A stretch of 64,000 nt of DNA from Chitinophagales bacterium (GTDB lineage Bacteria; Bacteroidota; Bacteroidia; Chitinophagales; Saprospiraceae): positions 1-64,000 of the forward strand of contig JAAFJY010000017.1 of assembly GCA_013299105.1 (NCBI GenBank). Reading direction: 5' to 3'. This document shows positions 16,811 to 25,547 of this stretch, piece after piece. Position 1 is the first letter of the stretch; the number at the start of each line of letters is the position of its first letter. A model generated the notes under the pieces. The model saw only the letters and a program-made list of their open reading frames with translations, was not told the DNA's origin and made no database searches. The translations under genes and the position numbers were made by a program.

Positions 16811-17737
16811 TCATTTATCTACTGGATAATCCGATTTGTACTGTTCGATCGTAGCCAGTGCTTCTGCTTCGGTTTGGCCTTCATTTTGTAGGATATCTTT
16901 TACGATGGCTTGTACTTGATCCTCATTTACGCCAACAAGTAGGGCAATTTTACGAAATGAGGATTCGCGGAAGGCCCAGAGGCTACTGACAAAATTTCGG
17001 TTTGAAAGCTCAACCCCAATTTCGATACCTTCTTCACGGCCTTCTTCACGGCCTTCTTCACGGCCTTCCGCAAGGCCTTCCAAAAAAAGGCCATCGGATT
17101 TTACATCATAATCAAAAGACATGGCTTGAATTTGATTTTTAACAATGAGCTCCGCGCTGCGTAAACGTGCTAAAGTTAACAATTGTTTTTGAAACTTTTT
17201 GATTTGATTTTTGCCCCCCAAAAGCTTTTTTAGGCGATTTAAAATTTGCCTGACGATCTCATCGGTTGAATAGGCACCGTAGTCGCCCAAGATGGCAAAA
17301 AGTATCTCCTCAGGCGTGTCGGAATTCAGGAAATGTTCGGCGGGAATTTCTTTGATCACGATGACCTCAAAACGGGAACTGTGTCCAATGAGTTTCAAGC
17401 GATTCCTTCGAATCACGGTCGCTTTATCGCTTCCTACATAAATGACAATCTGCCTCAGCGGCAAGCCTGTTTTGTGGTGAAACATCGCATAGTGTAGGAA
17501 ATTTCGCTTTCGCAGGTCTTGGTTCTTGACATGAAACTCAAGCTGCAAACCATAGTCAAGGGCTGGATTTTCATGCACAACCCTGCGGATGGCATCCATT
17601 TCTATTTCAGGAGTGACCTGGATCTTGGCATCAATGGGTACCAGTTTTTGTGGATCAATGCCCAAAAATCGCTTCATGATTAAGGGTAGCAGTGGGTCCA
17701 GGTTCTCCTTGAATATCTTATCGTAATCGTTAGGCAT
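16811..17737 (-). CDS. Rpn/PD-(D/E)XK-type putative nuclease with GREE repeats
   Basis: A 308-aa protein. The N-terminal half (about 1-150) looks like an Rpn-family/DUF4351-type PD-(D/E)XK domain: MPNDYDKIFKENLDPLLP, then DYGLQLEFHVKNQDLRKRNF (Q.E..V core strand) and GLPLRQIVIYVGSD. Such proteins are annotated as recombination-promoting nucleases or putative transposases, though in Bacteroidota they are usually stand-alone. A short acidic repeat EGREEGREEGREEG (about residues 228-241) is encoded by a 12-bp tandem repeat. The C-terminal part has HTH-like FRKIALLVGVNEDQVQAIV. Activity is not established. Confidence 0.72.
   Translation of the reverse strand: MPNDYDKIFKENLDPLLPLIMKRFLGIDPQKLVPIDAKIQVTPEIEMDAIRRVVHENPALDYGLQLEFHVKNQDLRKRNFLHYAMFHHKTGLPLRQIVIYVGSDKATVIRRNRLKLIGHSSRFEVIVIKEIPAEHFLNSDTPEEILFAILGDYGAYSTDEIVRQILNRLKKLLGGKNQIKKFQKQLLTLARLRSAELIVKNQIQAMSFDYDVKSDGLFLEGLAEGREEGREEGREEGIEIGVELSNRNFVSSLWAFRESSFRKIALLVGVNEDQVQAIVKDILQNEGQTEAEALATIEQYKSDYPVDK
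17029..17064. repeat. In-frame 12-bp tandem repeat inside the Rpn-like gene
   Basis: Three copies of CTTCTTCACGGC on the plus strand, encoding the EGREEGREEGREEG run on the minus strand. The repeat count can vary in this family by slippage. It preserves the reading frame because the unit is 12 bp. Confidence 0.85.
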
Positions 17738-17995
17738 AGATTAAAAGGCGTTGATTTGCGCCCAAGATCAACAGGATTTTTTCCCCCTGAAAGGACAAAA
17801 AACACGTTTTGTCCACCTAGGTTTTGGCCTAAAACGGGGTATTTCAGTGATATAAAAAATTGTAAATCAAACCATTGTTTAAATTTGAAAACACCATAAG
17901 GTCCAAAACCACTGTCTAAGTTGCATTACGGAATTCTGATCTTTTTCAAAGAATTGAGCATAAAATCTCATTTCCCCCACCACAGATTAAGGTGC

Positions 17996-19090
17996 TTAAT
18001 CATGGACATCATAGTCAATATCGATAATTTCCATTTCCAACCAAGTCCAATCCCCATTATCCAACTTCCAAGTGGCATTGAGCATTGAAGGCACCTTAAT
18101 GCCTTCAAATGTCTTGTATCCATTTACGTTTAAAATCCATTCTTTTCGCCCTGCATTTGGCTCATTACCCTGAAAGCGCAGGGCACTAAATTTGACGAAT
18201 TCTCCTTTATCGTTAAAGAAAAACGTACCCCTCCCTTTCGTCCCATTAAAGCTCATGCTGGCTTCAGCACTATTGCTATCAATTGGTTTCCAAGTGACGT
18301 AAGGGCTGATTGCCAGCGATGGGAACCATACTATTTCACCTAAAAAGCGCTGTAAAGAACCTTCATCAATTTTTGCACCTTTTTCATCAACGACTTTTAA
18401 CACTGAGTTCAATTTAATCATCATGGTTCCCTTACCTTTTTGAAATTTATCCCGACCCAAAAACCACATCCATGGATTAGCTTTCACCTGAACTTTCCAA
18501 ATAAATGCAGGCTGATCGATCACCGTGTATTGTAGTGCCGTGGCTGCATACCAGTTCTTTTGCCCTGGTTTCAATTTCATCAGCGCTTTTTGGGTGATCT
18601 TACCATTGCAGGTTTTGTTTTTACCTACTGCACCACAATTGATCAACCATTTCTTGACCGGAGAAGGTAAACTTTCAATATCCACTTCAGTTAAGGTGAT
18701 GGTACTCTGAGCACTTGCTGATGCAAGAATTGTTTTCCGCTCGTTTTCAAACAAGGCACTAAAGCTCGCCTCGCTGTAACTGAGTAAAACTGCAAGCAGC
18801 ACGAGAATGTTCGGCAGGGTTCCGAACTTTGCGTCCTTCCAATACAAAAAGACCAGGATTTGCGATAGCAATGCCGCAAATAAACCAAGCCACCAAATGT
18901 TTTTTGAATTCAAAAGGTATCCAAGTCCGAATAACATGAATAATCCCAATGCACTCAACCACAAAAGACCAATGGGCTTTGAAATTGATGCACTCAGTGC
19001 TTTGATGTCCCTGATCCCAAATGCCTTGATGAATCCAAGCGAATGAATCAACCCATGCACAAAAACGATCGTTAAAAAAACTGCTTTCAT
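17996..19090 (-). CDS. DUF6544-like membrane protein
   Basis: A 364-aa protein when started at MKAVFLTIVFVHGLIHSLG (19090), the usual N-terminus for the family. Four hydrophobic segments occupy about residues 1-125 (including LLWLSALGLFMLFGLGYLL and WWLGLFAALLSQILVFLYW). They are followed by a soluble domain with DIESLPSPVKKWLINCGAVG, GKITQKALMKLKPGQKNWYA and NPWMWFLGRDKFQKGKGTM, which resembles DUF6544 (polyisoprenoid-binding-like beta domain). The presumed role is unknown. It is monocistronic-looking on the minus strand. Confidence 0.72.
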   Translation of the reverse strand: MKAVFLTIVFVHGLIHSLGFIKAFGIRDIKALSASISKPIGLLWLSALGLFMLFGLGYLLNSKNIWWLGLFAALLSQILVFLYWKDAKFGTLPNILVLLAVLLSYSEASFSALFENERKTILASASAQSTITLTEVDIESLPSPVKKWLINCGAVGKNKTCNGKITQKALMKLKPGQKNWYAATALQYTVIDQPAFIWKVQVKANPWMWFLGRDKFQKGKGTMMIKLNSVLKVVDEKGAKIDEGSLQRFLGEIVWFPSLAISPYVTWKPIDSNSAEASMSFNGTKGRGTFFFNDKGEFVKFSALRFQGNEPNAGRKEWILNVNGYKTFEGIKVPSMLNATWKLDNGDWTWLEMEIIDIDYDVHD

Positions 19091-19306
19091 GGTCATCGGT
19101 TTTAGAGCGAGCGTATTTTTGGGTACCACGAATTGATATTCGAGTTAGAGGATGTTTAAATGTAGAATTGAAGTCAAAAATGAACACGTTTTCGCCCATT
19201 TGAGGCGCAAAAAGCGGAGTTATGCAGCGCATAATGAGCATTTTTGCAACGAAGGATGGGAGGAAAGAGGCCATTTTGGGCCAAGCAAAAATTTATAAAC
19301 ATACTC

Positions 19307-20656
19307 TTAGATCGCCTTGCTAAAAGTGGGAATTTTTCGGTCTTTTTCAAAGTGCCGTGCATCGAAAGCCAGGCAGATGTTGCGCAGAAACGCGTCGCCA
19401 AGATGGGTGATGCGCAATCCAAATGGTTCCAGTTCAATCAAACCATCGGCCTGCAAAGGTTGGAGCATTTCTACTGATTTTTCAATGAATGGGGTATAAT
19501 TGTCCGGATTTCTCCAGGAGGTAAATCCTTTGCACATTAGGTTTTGGATGTGCGTCCGCAAAATTTTGTCTTCTGCGGTCAAATGATGTCCGCGCCAAAT
19601 GGGGTGTTCAGCTTTTTTCCAAGCATCTTGGTAATCGAAAACACCTTTGACGTTTTGTAAATAAAAGTCACCTATCTGACTGATGGAGGAACAACCCAAG
19701 CCAATCAAGTTCGCGGACTTGATGGCGGTATAGCCCATGAAATTGCGATAAAGACTGGATTCGTCGCGGGCTTTTTTTAGTTCATCACTAGGCAATGCGA
19801 AGTGATCCATGCCAATTTCAGTATAGCCCATTGACAGTAGCAGAAGCTTTCCTGTTTCATACAAACTTCTCTTTTCTACCGCATTGGGCAGGTCGCTTTC
19901 ATCAAATGCCCGCTGGCCGTTTTTCAGCCACGGCACATGAGCGTAACTGTAAAATGCAATGCGATTAGGCCTTAGTTCGCGAACCAAGTCGATCGTAGCC
20001 AGAATGTTTTCAATTTTTTGCCTTGGCAAGCCATAAACCAAGTCAAAATTGATCGAAGTATACCCAAAATCCCTAGCTTGGCGGCACACCTGTCGCACCT
20101 GCTCCAGTGTTTGGTAGCGATTGATCAACTTCAAGATATCCGGACTCACATCCTGGACACCCAAACTCAAGCGAGTAAAACCCAGCTCTCTCAAAGTTAC
20201 CAAATGCTCAAGCGTCGTGCTAGCCGGGTGCGCCTCAAAGCTCATGGCTACGTTGGGTGCTATTTCAACATGTCTTTTAATTTTTTCCAGTAAATCATGT
20301 AGATTTTCTGGAGAAAAAAAAGTGGGGGTTCCGCCTCCCAAGTGTAACTCTTGAAGCATTGGTTTCTGCTGAAACCGCTTGGCATAATGCATCCACTCCC
20401 TTTCGATTGCATCGATATAAGGAGATTCAACCGTATGATTTGTCGTAATGTATTTGTTGCACGCGCAATAGGTACACAATTGCTCACAAAAAGGAAGGTG
20501 GATGTAAACACTTAGGTTGGGATCCAGTTCCAGTGTTTTCAACACATTCCACTCCCATTGCTTGGCACTTGGAGCCCCTTCATCCCAATCGGGTACGCTG
20601 GGATAACTGGTGTAGCGCGGAGCCGGCACATCGTATTTTCGAAATAGAGCGTCCAT
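19307..20656 (-). CDS. hemN: Oxygen-independent coproporphyrinogen III oxidase HemN
   Basis: A 449-aa radical SAM enzyme of haem synthesis that oxidatively decarboxylates coproporphyrinogen III without oxygen. The cluster motif PFCEQLCTYCACNK has the CxxxCxxCxC spacing of true HemN. Further matches are APRYTSYPSVPDW at the N-terminus, HLGGGTPTFF, RLSLGVQDVSPDIL, NFDLVYGLPRQ and ALPSDELKKA, plus LIGLGCSSIS. The length equals genuine HemN rather than the shorter HemW homologues. Start MDALFRKYDVPAPR is clear. No operon partner is visible. Confidence 0.95.
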   Translation of the reverse strand: MDALFRKYDVPAPRYTSYPSVPDWDEGAPSAKQWEWNVLKTLELDPNLSVYIHLPFCEQLCTYCACNKYITTNHTVESPYIDAIEREWMHYAKRFQQKPMLQELHLGGGTPTFFSPENLHDLLEKIKRHVEIAPNVAMSFEAHPASTTLEHLVTLRELGFTRLSLGVQDVSPDILKLINRYQTLEQVRQVCRQARDFGYTSINFDLVYGLPRQKIENILATIDLVRELRPNRIAFYSYAHVPWLKNGQRAFDESDLPNAVEKRSLYETGKLLLLSMGYTEIGMDHFALPSDELKKARDESSLYRNFMGYTAIKSANLIGLGCSSISQIGDFYLQNVKGVFDYQDAWKKAEHPIWRGHHLTAEDKILRTHIQNLMCKGFTSWRNPDNYTPFIEKSVEMLQPLQADGLIELEPFGLRITHLGDAFLRNICLAFDARHFEKDRKIPTFSKAI

Positions 20657-20871
20657 CTTTATTCAAATTGAATCCAAAATACAAGGTAGTTGCAATTCAG
20701 AACACCGTCTTGTTGGCTCAAGACATGAAATGAACACTGACCTTGCCACAATGATCTGGCATTTATGAAGTCAAAAGTCAATGAAAATGCACTGTTGCTG
20801 GATGAGGGTTGTCAATAGAAAGGCTGATTGTCGTCAATTGTGCCCAAGTTATCATAAAAACGAACCGATGC

Positions 20872-22092
20872 TCAAGCCTCCCAGGTGATCCAAAATGAAG
20901 AACCTTCGCCAGACTTGCTTACAAAACTACATTCAGCATTGAGCATCTCTGCATAGCGTTTGACGATGTAAAGTCCTAAGCCCGTTCCTTTGACATTCGC
21001 AGAGTTAGATGCTCGGAAAAATTGGTTAAACAATTGGGCTTGTTCAATCTCCGGAATACCCGGTCCATTGTCGATGACTTTTATGGTGTTTTTTCCATCC
21101 AACACCTGGCTCTCAATACTAATTTTAGCGCCTTCAGGGCTATATTTGATGGCATTGGCGAGTAAATTGGTCAGGATATTGCGCAGAATATCTGCGTCGC
21201 CCTTGCTCCATGCCTCCCCATTATGATTTTGTAAAAATGCCTGACCTTCTTTGAATTGTTCTCGCAATTGCTCATGTACTTCACTGATCAGCTCTGGCAA
21301 ATGAATTGCAGTAAATTTTGCTTCAACTTTTCCTTCTTCCAGGCGACCTAAAGAGAGAAATTCGCCCAAAACACTATTCATTTGATTTACCGCTTTTTTG
21401 ATCAATTCGGTATGTTTCCGAATGGCCGCGGTATCTCCTTTGTCCAAATAACGTTCGATCAATCCTGCCGAAGAAAGCACTCCACTCAAGGGGGTGCGAA
21501 ACTCATGTGAGGCAATGGTCACGAAACGGGATTTTAAACTGCTCAATTCCTTTTCTTTTTGCAAAGACAACTCAAGTTCCGCTTTAGCTCGTTCCAATTC
21601 CAGGGTGCGTTGGGCTACTTTCTCCTCAAGTCCTTGGTTGAGTTCAGTTAATTCCTGGTTTAGTTCTACCAGTTGTTTTTGGTGCGCCGAAATAGCCTTC
21701 TCCTGGGCTCTACGATCACGGATATCCTGGATGAAAGAAAAAACCATGTAGCCTTCTTCCGTTTTGAACGGACTCAGGCCCACTTCTATATCAATCTCTT
21801 CACCACTTTTGGTCAAACCAGTGATCTGCATTTGATGCCCCATTTTACGCATATGGGGGTTCTCCATATAGCTGTGATGAACGGCATCGTGCTGTTGGCG
21901 TTTACTCATCGGGACCAGCACATCAATAGGTTGCCCTTGCAATTCGTATTCCTCGTAACCAAACAAGTCCAGTGCGTTCGAATTGACCATGGTTATGATC
22001 CCTTCTGGGTTGGTCATTAGAATTCCAATCGAGGCATTTTCAAACAAGGCATTGGCTCTGGGGCCGTCAAAAAAACTCTGTCGTTTTGCCAT
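20872..22092 (-). CDS. PAS-domain sensor histidine kinase
   Basis: A 406-aa soluble kinase from MAKRQSFFDGPRAN (22092). The track's 28 extra residues are translated from hairpin repeat copy D and are rejected. A PAS domain (about 15-130) has ALFENASIGILMTNPEG and GYEEYELQGQPIDVLVP. A coiled coil of Glu/Leu-rich heptads (about 140-185) follows. HisKA has SHEFRTPLSGVLSSAG (phosphorylated His). The ATPase domain has NLLANAIKYSPEGAKI, VIDNGPGIPE and GTGLGLYIVKRY. There is no transmembrane segment, so it senses a cytoplasmic signal. It is directly downstream of the response regulator on the same strand, separated by repeat D. Confidence 0.9.
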   Translation of the reverse strand: MAKRQSFFDGPRANALFENASIGILMTNPEGIITMVNSNALDLFGYEEYELQGQPIDVLVPMSKRQQHDAVHHSYMENPHMRKMGHQMQITGLTKSGEEIDIEVGLSPFKTEEGYMVFSFIQDIRDRRAQEKAISAHQKQLVELNQELTELNQGLEEKVAQRTLELERAKAELELSLQKEKELSSLKSRFVTIASHEFRTPLSGVLSSAGLIERYLDKGDTAAIRKHTELIKKAVNQMNSVLGEFLSLGRLEEGKVEAKFTAIHLPELISEVHEQLREQFKEGQAFLQNHNGEAWSKGDADILRNILTNLLANAIKYSPEGAKISIESQVLDGKNTIKVIDNGPGIPEIEQAQLFNQFFRASNSANVKGTGLGLYIVKRYAEMLNAECSFVSKSGEGSSFWITWEA

Positions 22093-22102
22093 AAAAATAC
22101 AT

Positions 22103-22236
22103 AGTATTTGAGCTAAAATAAACTGGACGTATTTGCTTTTGAGATTTAGCAAAAAAAGAACACAACTTCCTTTCATCCAGTTGTTTTTCTTTTTTCACTA
22201 AACCCAAATCCGTCCACCTTATTTTTTTACGCTCCC
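22103..22236 (+). repeat. Long-hairpin dispersed repeat (family 1), copy D
   Basis: The cleanest copy. GAGC-TAAAATAAACTGGACG on the left faces CGTCCACCTTATTTTTTTACGCTC on the right. GATTTAGCAAAAAAAGAA faces TTTTTTCACTAAACCC, and the apex CAACT...AGTTG closes an 11-nt loop. It separates the response regulator stop from the kinase start inside what looks like one operon, so it would be transcribed as a very long stem. It ends 23 bp before the regulator stop codon. Confidence 0.92.
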
Positions 22237-22259
22237 ATAGGTGAAACAGCGAAAAAGAA

Positions 22260-23300
22260 TCAGTTGGGGATGTTACGCAGTTTATCGGGTTTGAGAATGG
22301 CAATCACCCCATCATTGATTTCAATCAAGCCTTCCGATTTGAATTCAGCTAAGGTACGAATAAAGGTTTCTTTAGCGGTTCCAACTATTGCCGCAAGGTC
22401 TTCGCGAAACATTTTGATGCTGCCATTGCCATCTTCAGCCAGTTTAACCAGAGCAGTTGCAATGCGCTTGCGCACAGAGTGGTAGGCCAAGTTGAGCAGT
22501 TGTTCTTCTTGTTCAGCCACTTGTCCAGCCAGCATCTTTAAAAAACAAGCCATCACATCGCGGTTGCCATAGACCAGGCTGATGAAATCTGATTTGGAAA
22601 TCAGGCGCAATTCAGCTTCTTCCAGCACCGCTGCGCTTTCAGAATAAGAGCGATCCTGCAGCAAATCCTGATAACCCAAAAATGATCCTGCATCGGCAAT
22701 GCGCAGGATGTACTCACGGCCATCTTCGGCGGTCTTGTAGATTTTTACTTTGCCTTTTTCTACCAAAAACAACCAACGGGGCGCGTCTCGCTCCAGGTAA
22801 ACCAGGTCTTTTTTGCGGTATTGCCTTATTTCCTGGTTTTCGGAGAGTTCCTTGAGGTTTTGTAAAACCATCGCTTCGTTGATGAACTGCTTGATGGCCG
22901 TTCCGCCTTGATCAGAAACCGTCTTGAGGCGCTCATAACGCTTCAATCTGGCCTCAATGGTATTCAGCAGCGCCGCATCGTCAAAAGGCTTGGTAATGTA
23001 ATCATCCGCCCCTAAGGACATGCCCTTTCGAAAATCCTCTTTTTCAGCTTTGGCAGTAAGGTAAATGAAAGGAATGTAAGCAGTTTTAGGATTTTTGTTG
23101 AGAATGGTCAAGGTTCCATATCCATCCAACTCAGGCATCATCACATCACAAATGATCAGGTCTGGGAGCTCATGAATGGCTTTTTCGACCCCAATTTTAC
23201 CATTTTCAGCTGTAATGGCTTCATAATCGCTCAATTCCAGGATTTCAGCGAGGTTATTGCGAACGTGGTCATCGTCCTCAATGATGAGAATCTTCTTCAT
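22260..23300 (-). CDS. Response regulator: REC + cyclic-nucleotide-binding + Crp HTH
   Basis: A 346-aa three-part regulator. The receiver domain (about 1-120) has KILIIEDDDHVRNNLAEIL and LIICDVMMPELDGYG with the phosphorylated Asp. A Crp-like cNMP-binding barrel (about 150-260) has LFLVEKGKVKIYKTAEDGR and GSFLGYQDLLQD. A Crp-type winged HTH (about 270-340) has REDLAAIVGTAKETFIRTLA, then EFKSEGLIEI. The partner kinase follows on the same strand. The fusion would let phosphorylation and a ligand or redox input act on one DNA-binding protein. This REC-Crp arrangement occurs in Bacteroidota. Targets are unknown. Confidence 0.9.
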   Translation of the reverse strand: MKKILIIEDDDHVRNNLAEILELSDYEAITAENGKIGVEKAIHELPDLIICDVMMPELDGYGTLTILNKNPKTAYIPFIYLTAKAEKEDFRKGMSLGADDYITKPFDDAALLNTIEARLKRYERLKTVSDQGGTAIKQFINEAMVLQNLKELSENQEIRQYRKKDLVYLERDAPRWLFLVEKGKVKIYKTAEDGREYILRIADAGSFLGYQDLLQDRSYSESAAVLEEAELRLISKSDFISLVYGNRDVMACFLKMLAGQVAEQEEQLLNLAYHSVRKRIATALVKLAEDGNGSIKMFREDLAAIVGTAKETFIRTLAEFKSEGLIEINDGVIAILKPDKLRNIPN

Positions 23301-23327
23301 GATGGGTTGCTTGTACTAATACACCTT

Positions 23328-23492
23328 AGAAACTGTTTTAAAACACCCTACGGGCCATAAAACGCCATCTTTTGGTGTCATACTACATCAATTTTTGAGG
23401 CAATAGCCCAGGCTATTCCCTCGAAAATTGCCTTCGCCTGACCCTCAAAATCTGACATTTTCTGTCATCCCCAGAGATTTTAAAACGGTTTC
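23328..23492. repeat. Inverted-repeat element upstream of the response regulator
   Basis: About 165 bp bounded by AGAAACTGTTTTAAAAC and GATTTTAAAACGGTTTCT, which are near-perfect inverted repeats. Inside is a second imperfect palindrome: CAATTTTTGAGGCAATAGCC faces GGCTATTCCCTCGAAAATTG with 18 of 20 positions paired. No ORF is present. It fills half of the 374-bp gap between the regulator start and the end of the six-gene operon. The remaining sequence (23493-23674) shows nothing I can name. Confidence 0.7.
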
Positions 23493-23674
23493 TTGCAAAT
23501 GAACGCATGTCCCACTGTTGACAAAATCAATCGCGAACCCATACTTTCACTCCGTAAATATACATGGTCTCAGTACTTTTCCCAGTTGAGTAAAGTCATT
23601 TTTTGGCTTGCTTTTGCTCATTTTGTAAAAAACAGGCCCATCACAAGTGTTTAAAAACAATTTATACCCCAAAA

Positions 23675-25534
23675 CTATTCTGGTTTCCGATTTTCCACAA
23701 TCCGATCAAAGGCCAAACCACTGCTGCCTTCTCCCCTACCCGTGGTTTTGCGGGTGCCAAACCACACCATTACCCGCCCGTCGCGCCAACGGCTGCGCTG
23801 GTAGGATTGGTAAACCTGGGCTCCGGCCCTGGGGATTTCTTCCTCGTGGATAAAGTAAGCTTCTCTTTTAGCCAAGCCCTCTTGCAACAAGGTGGTTCTT
23901 GGTCGGATTTTGAGGGGTTTTGCAGGGTCATTTTTCAAAAAGCGGGGCATGGCCGCCCTTTGCAATTGGGTTTCGTGGATGCTGTTTTCAAGGTGAGCAG
24001 GGATGAAAGGGATCCAGTTTTCAGGTACTTCGTTCATCACTTCGTAGCGGATTTTAGCATCAGTCTCGCTTGGAGCAGGTCCAGGCGCAGGAGGTGGGAT
24101 CAAACCCTGCAAATAGGCCCGGTACTGCGCCGCAGCCCCACTGCCCGCGACAGAACTACCCGAAAATAAGGGGATGCGGGTTTCGATGCCCCAAACCATA
24201 TTGGCCATTTCATCGCGGATGAAGGTGACTTCTTCGATCGGTTGGCCTTCCTGGATTTTGGGCACGCTGGGCAAGAGCAACATGGTCAAATCAGCAGGTA
24301 CATTGACTTTGCCTTTTACATTGATGCTGAACATGTTCCAACGATCCCAGTCTTCATCGCCACCCCTGCCGCTGGCATCGATCCAAATGTTTTCGCCAAA
24401 AACATTGGTTACCGCCATGCCTTTGATTTCGGCCAAAGTTCCCACTGGCAATTCGTAGGGGATCAAAAACCAGTCGTTGGCATAAACCAGGCCAAATTCG
24501 AGGAAAAGCAACTTCGACAACTCTTGGGTATTGGGCTTGATGTAGCTGTAATTGACCCGGTTGTTTTCAAAAGCCCACCAGCGGGTATTGGGCATGCCAT
24601 CGAACATCACGGGCGTGGGCAGCATGGTTTTGACCGTTTTGCCAAGCACCGTTTCATCGGGGCCTACGTTTGCATCATTTAGGGTCTCGATGCTTGGGTC
24701 CACGTCCAAGTTGTACCAATCGAGGTGACCATGATAATACTCCTGGGCGCTGTACACCTTTTCACCTTGTGGCTGCGGGGCCGAGCAGGCAAACTGGTAC
24801 TCCAGGTGGCTCGGCATCCAGGCATTGTCTGCGGGGTCAAGGGGTTGCAAAAATAGCTGCTCGAACCATTCCAGGTAGCTTGAAATCGCCCCACTTGGTT
24901 CGCCGCCTGCCAAAAGGCCGCCATCGGGCAAGTCGATCAGTTGCTTTCCTGCTTTCAGGTAAAAATACAATTCAGCGCCATCTACCATTCGCCCAGCCAC
25001 GCTCATGGCTTGTTGCCAGGCATCGGGGTGGGCGCAGATGTAGGCGTCTTCGGGTTTGGTTGGATCGGGTAGTCTGAACGCAAAATGCTTCAAGGTAAAG
25101 GCATAATAAGGATTTGCCGGGTCAGCGGCAGCCAATATTTGCTTCCACCTGCGCCCCATCAGCAAGCGCAAATCCAGCGAGATTTTTTGCTTGTCGAGGC
25201 TAAAAGGCAGAAATTTTTGCTCCACCTGTGCCTCCAGCGCCAGTTCTTGCGGAAAATCCTGCGGCAAGCGGCTATCGGCCTGGTAGCGGGTCAACATACT
25301 GGTGTCCATGCGCACCTTGGCGAGCACGGGCGAACCAGCATCGTCGCCTTCAAATTCGCCCATTTGCCACTGCTTGGTCAGCATCCAAAGTGGGTCGCGG
25401 ACCTCGGCTTTGAGCGCCCGGTCGAAGTCTTTGCGGGCGCGAGGGCGGCCTTCAATGCGGTTCCACATCATCACCGTCGGGAAAACGAACTCGCTGACGA
25501 CTGCCTTGATGTTATCGATTTGATTGAGGATCAT
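23675..25534 (-). CDS. Uncharacterised 619-aa protein of the giant-protein operon (last gene)
   Basis: No signal peptide or membrane helix. Strong motif blocks suggest a conserved family: AEVRDPLWMLTKQWQMGEFE then GDDAGSPV (about 44-72); PNTRWWAFENNRVNYSYI (about 310-327); LEFGLVYANDWFLIPYELPV (about 345-366); FIRDEMANMVWGIE (about 455-468); and a C-terminal WRDGRVMVWFGTR then GRGEGSSGLAFD. I have the impression of similar blocks in unannotated proteins of cyanobacteria, actinobacteria and myxobacteria, but know of no assigned function. The gene is 13 bp downstream of the 1888-aa gene, the final gene of a six-gene unit, so it probably works with the other giants. The product is soluble and rich in Trp and Pro. 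Confidence 0.85.
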   Translation of the reverse strand: MILNQIDNIKAVVSEFVFPTVMMWNRIEGRPRARKDFDRALKAEVRDPLWMLTKQWQMGEFEGDDAGSPVLAKVRMDTSMLTRYQADSRLPQDFPQELALEAQVEQKFLPFSLDKQKISLDLRLLMGRRWKQILAAADPANPYYAFTLKHFAFRLPDPTKPEDAYICAHPDAWQQAMSVAGRMVDGAELYFYLKAGKQLIDLPDGGLLAGGEPSGAISSYLEWFEQLFLQPLDPADNAWMPSHLEYQFACSAPQPQGEKVYSAQEYYHGHLDWYNLDVDPSIETLNDANVGPDETVLGKTVKTMLPTPVMFDGMPNTRWWAFENNRVNYSYIKPNTQELSKLLFLEFGLVYANDWFLIPYELPVGTLAEIKGMAVTNVFGENIWIDASGRGGDEDWDRWNMFSINVKGKVNVPADLTMLLLPSVPKIQEGQPIEEVTFIRDEMANMVWGIETRIPLFSGSSVAGSGAAAQYRAYLQGLIPPPAPGPAPSETDAKIRYEVMNEVPENWIPFIPAHLENSIHETQLQRAAMPRFLKNDPAKPLKIRPRTTLLQEGLAKREAYFIHEEEIPRAGAQVYQSYQRSRWRDGRVMVWFGTRKTTGRGEGSSGLAFDRIVENRKPE

Positions 25535-25547
25535 CTGTTTTTGATTT

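Noticed and set aside
22092-22176. Longer N-terminus of the histidine kinase
   Set aside because: The extra 28 residues are translated from hairpin repeat copy D. The PAS protein starts naturally at MAKRQSFFDGP.
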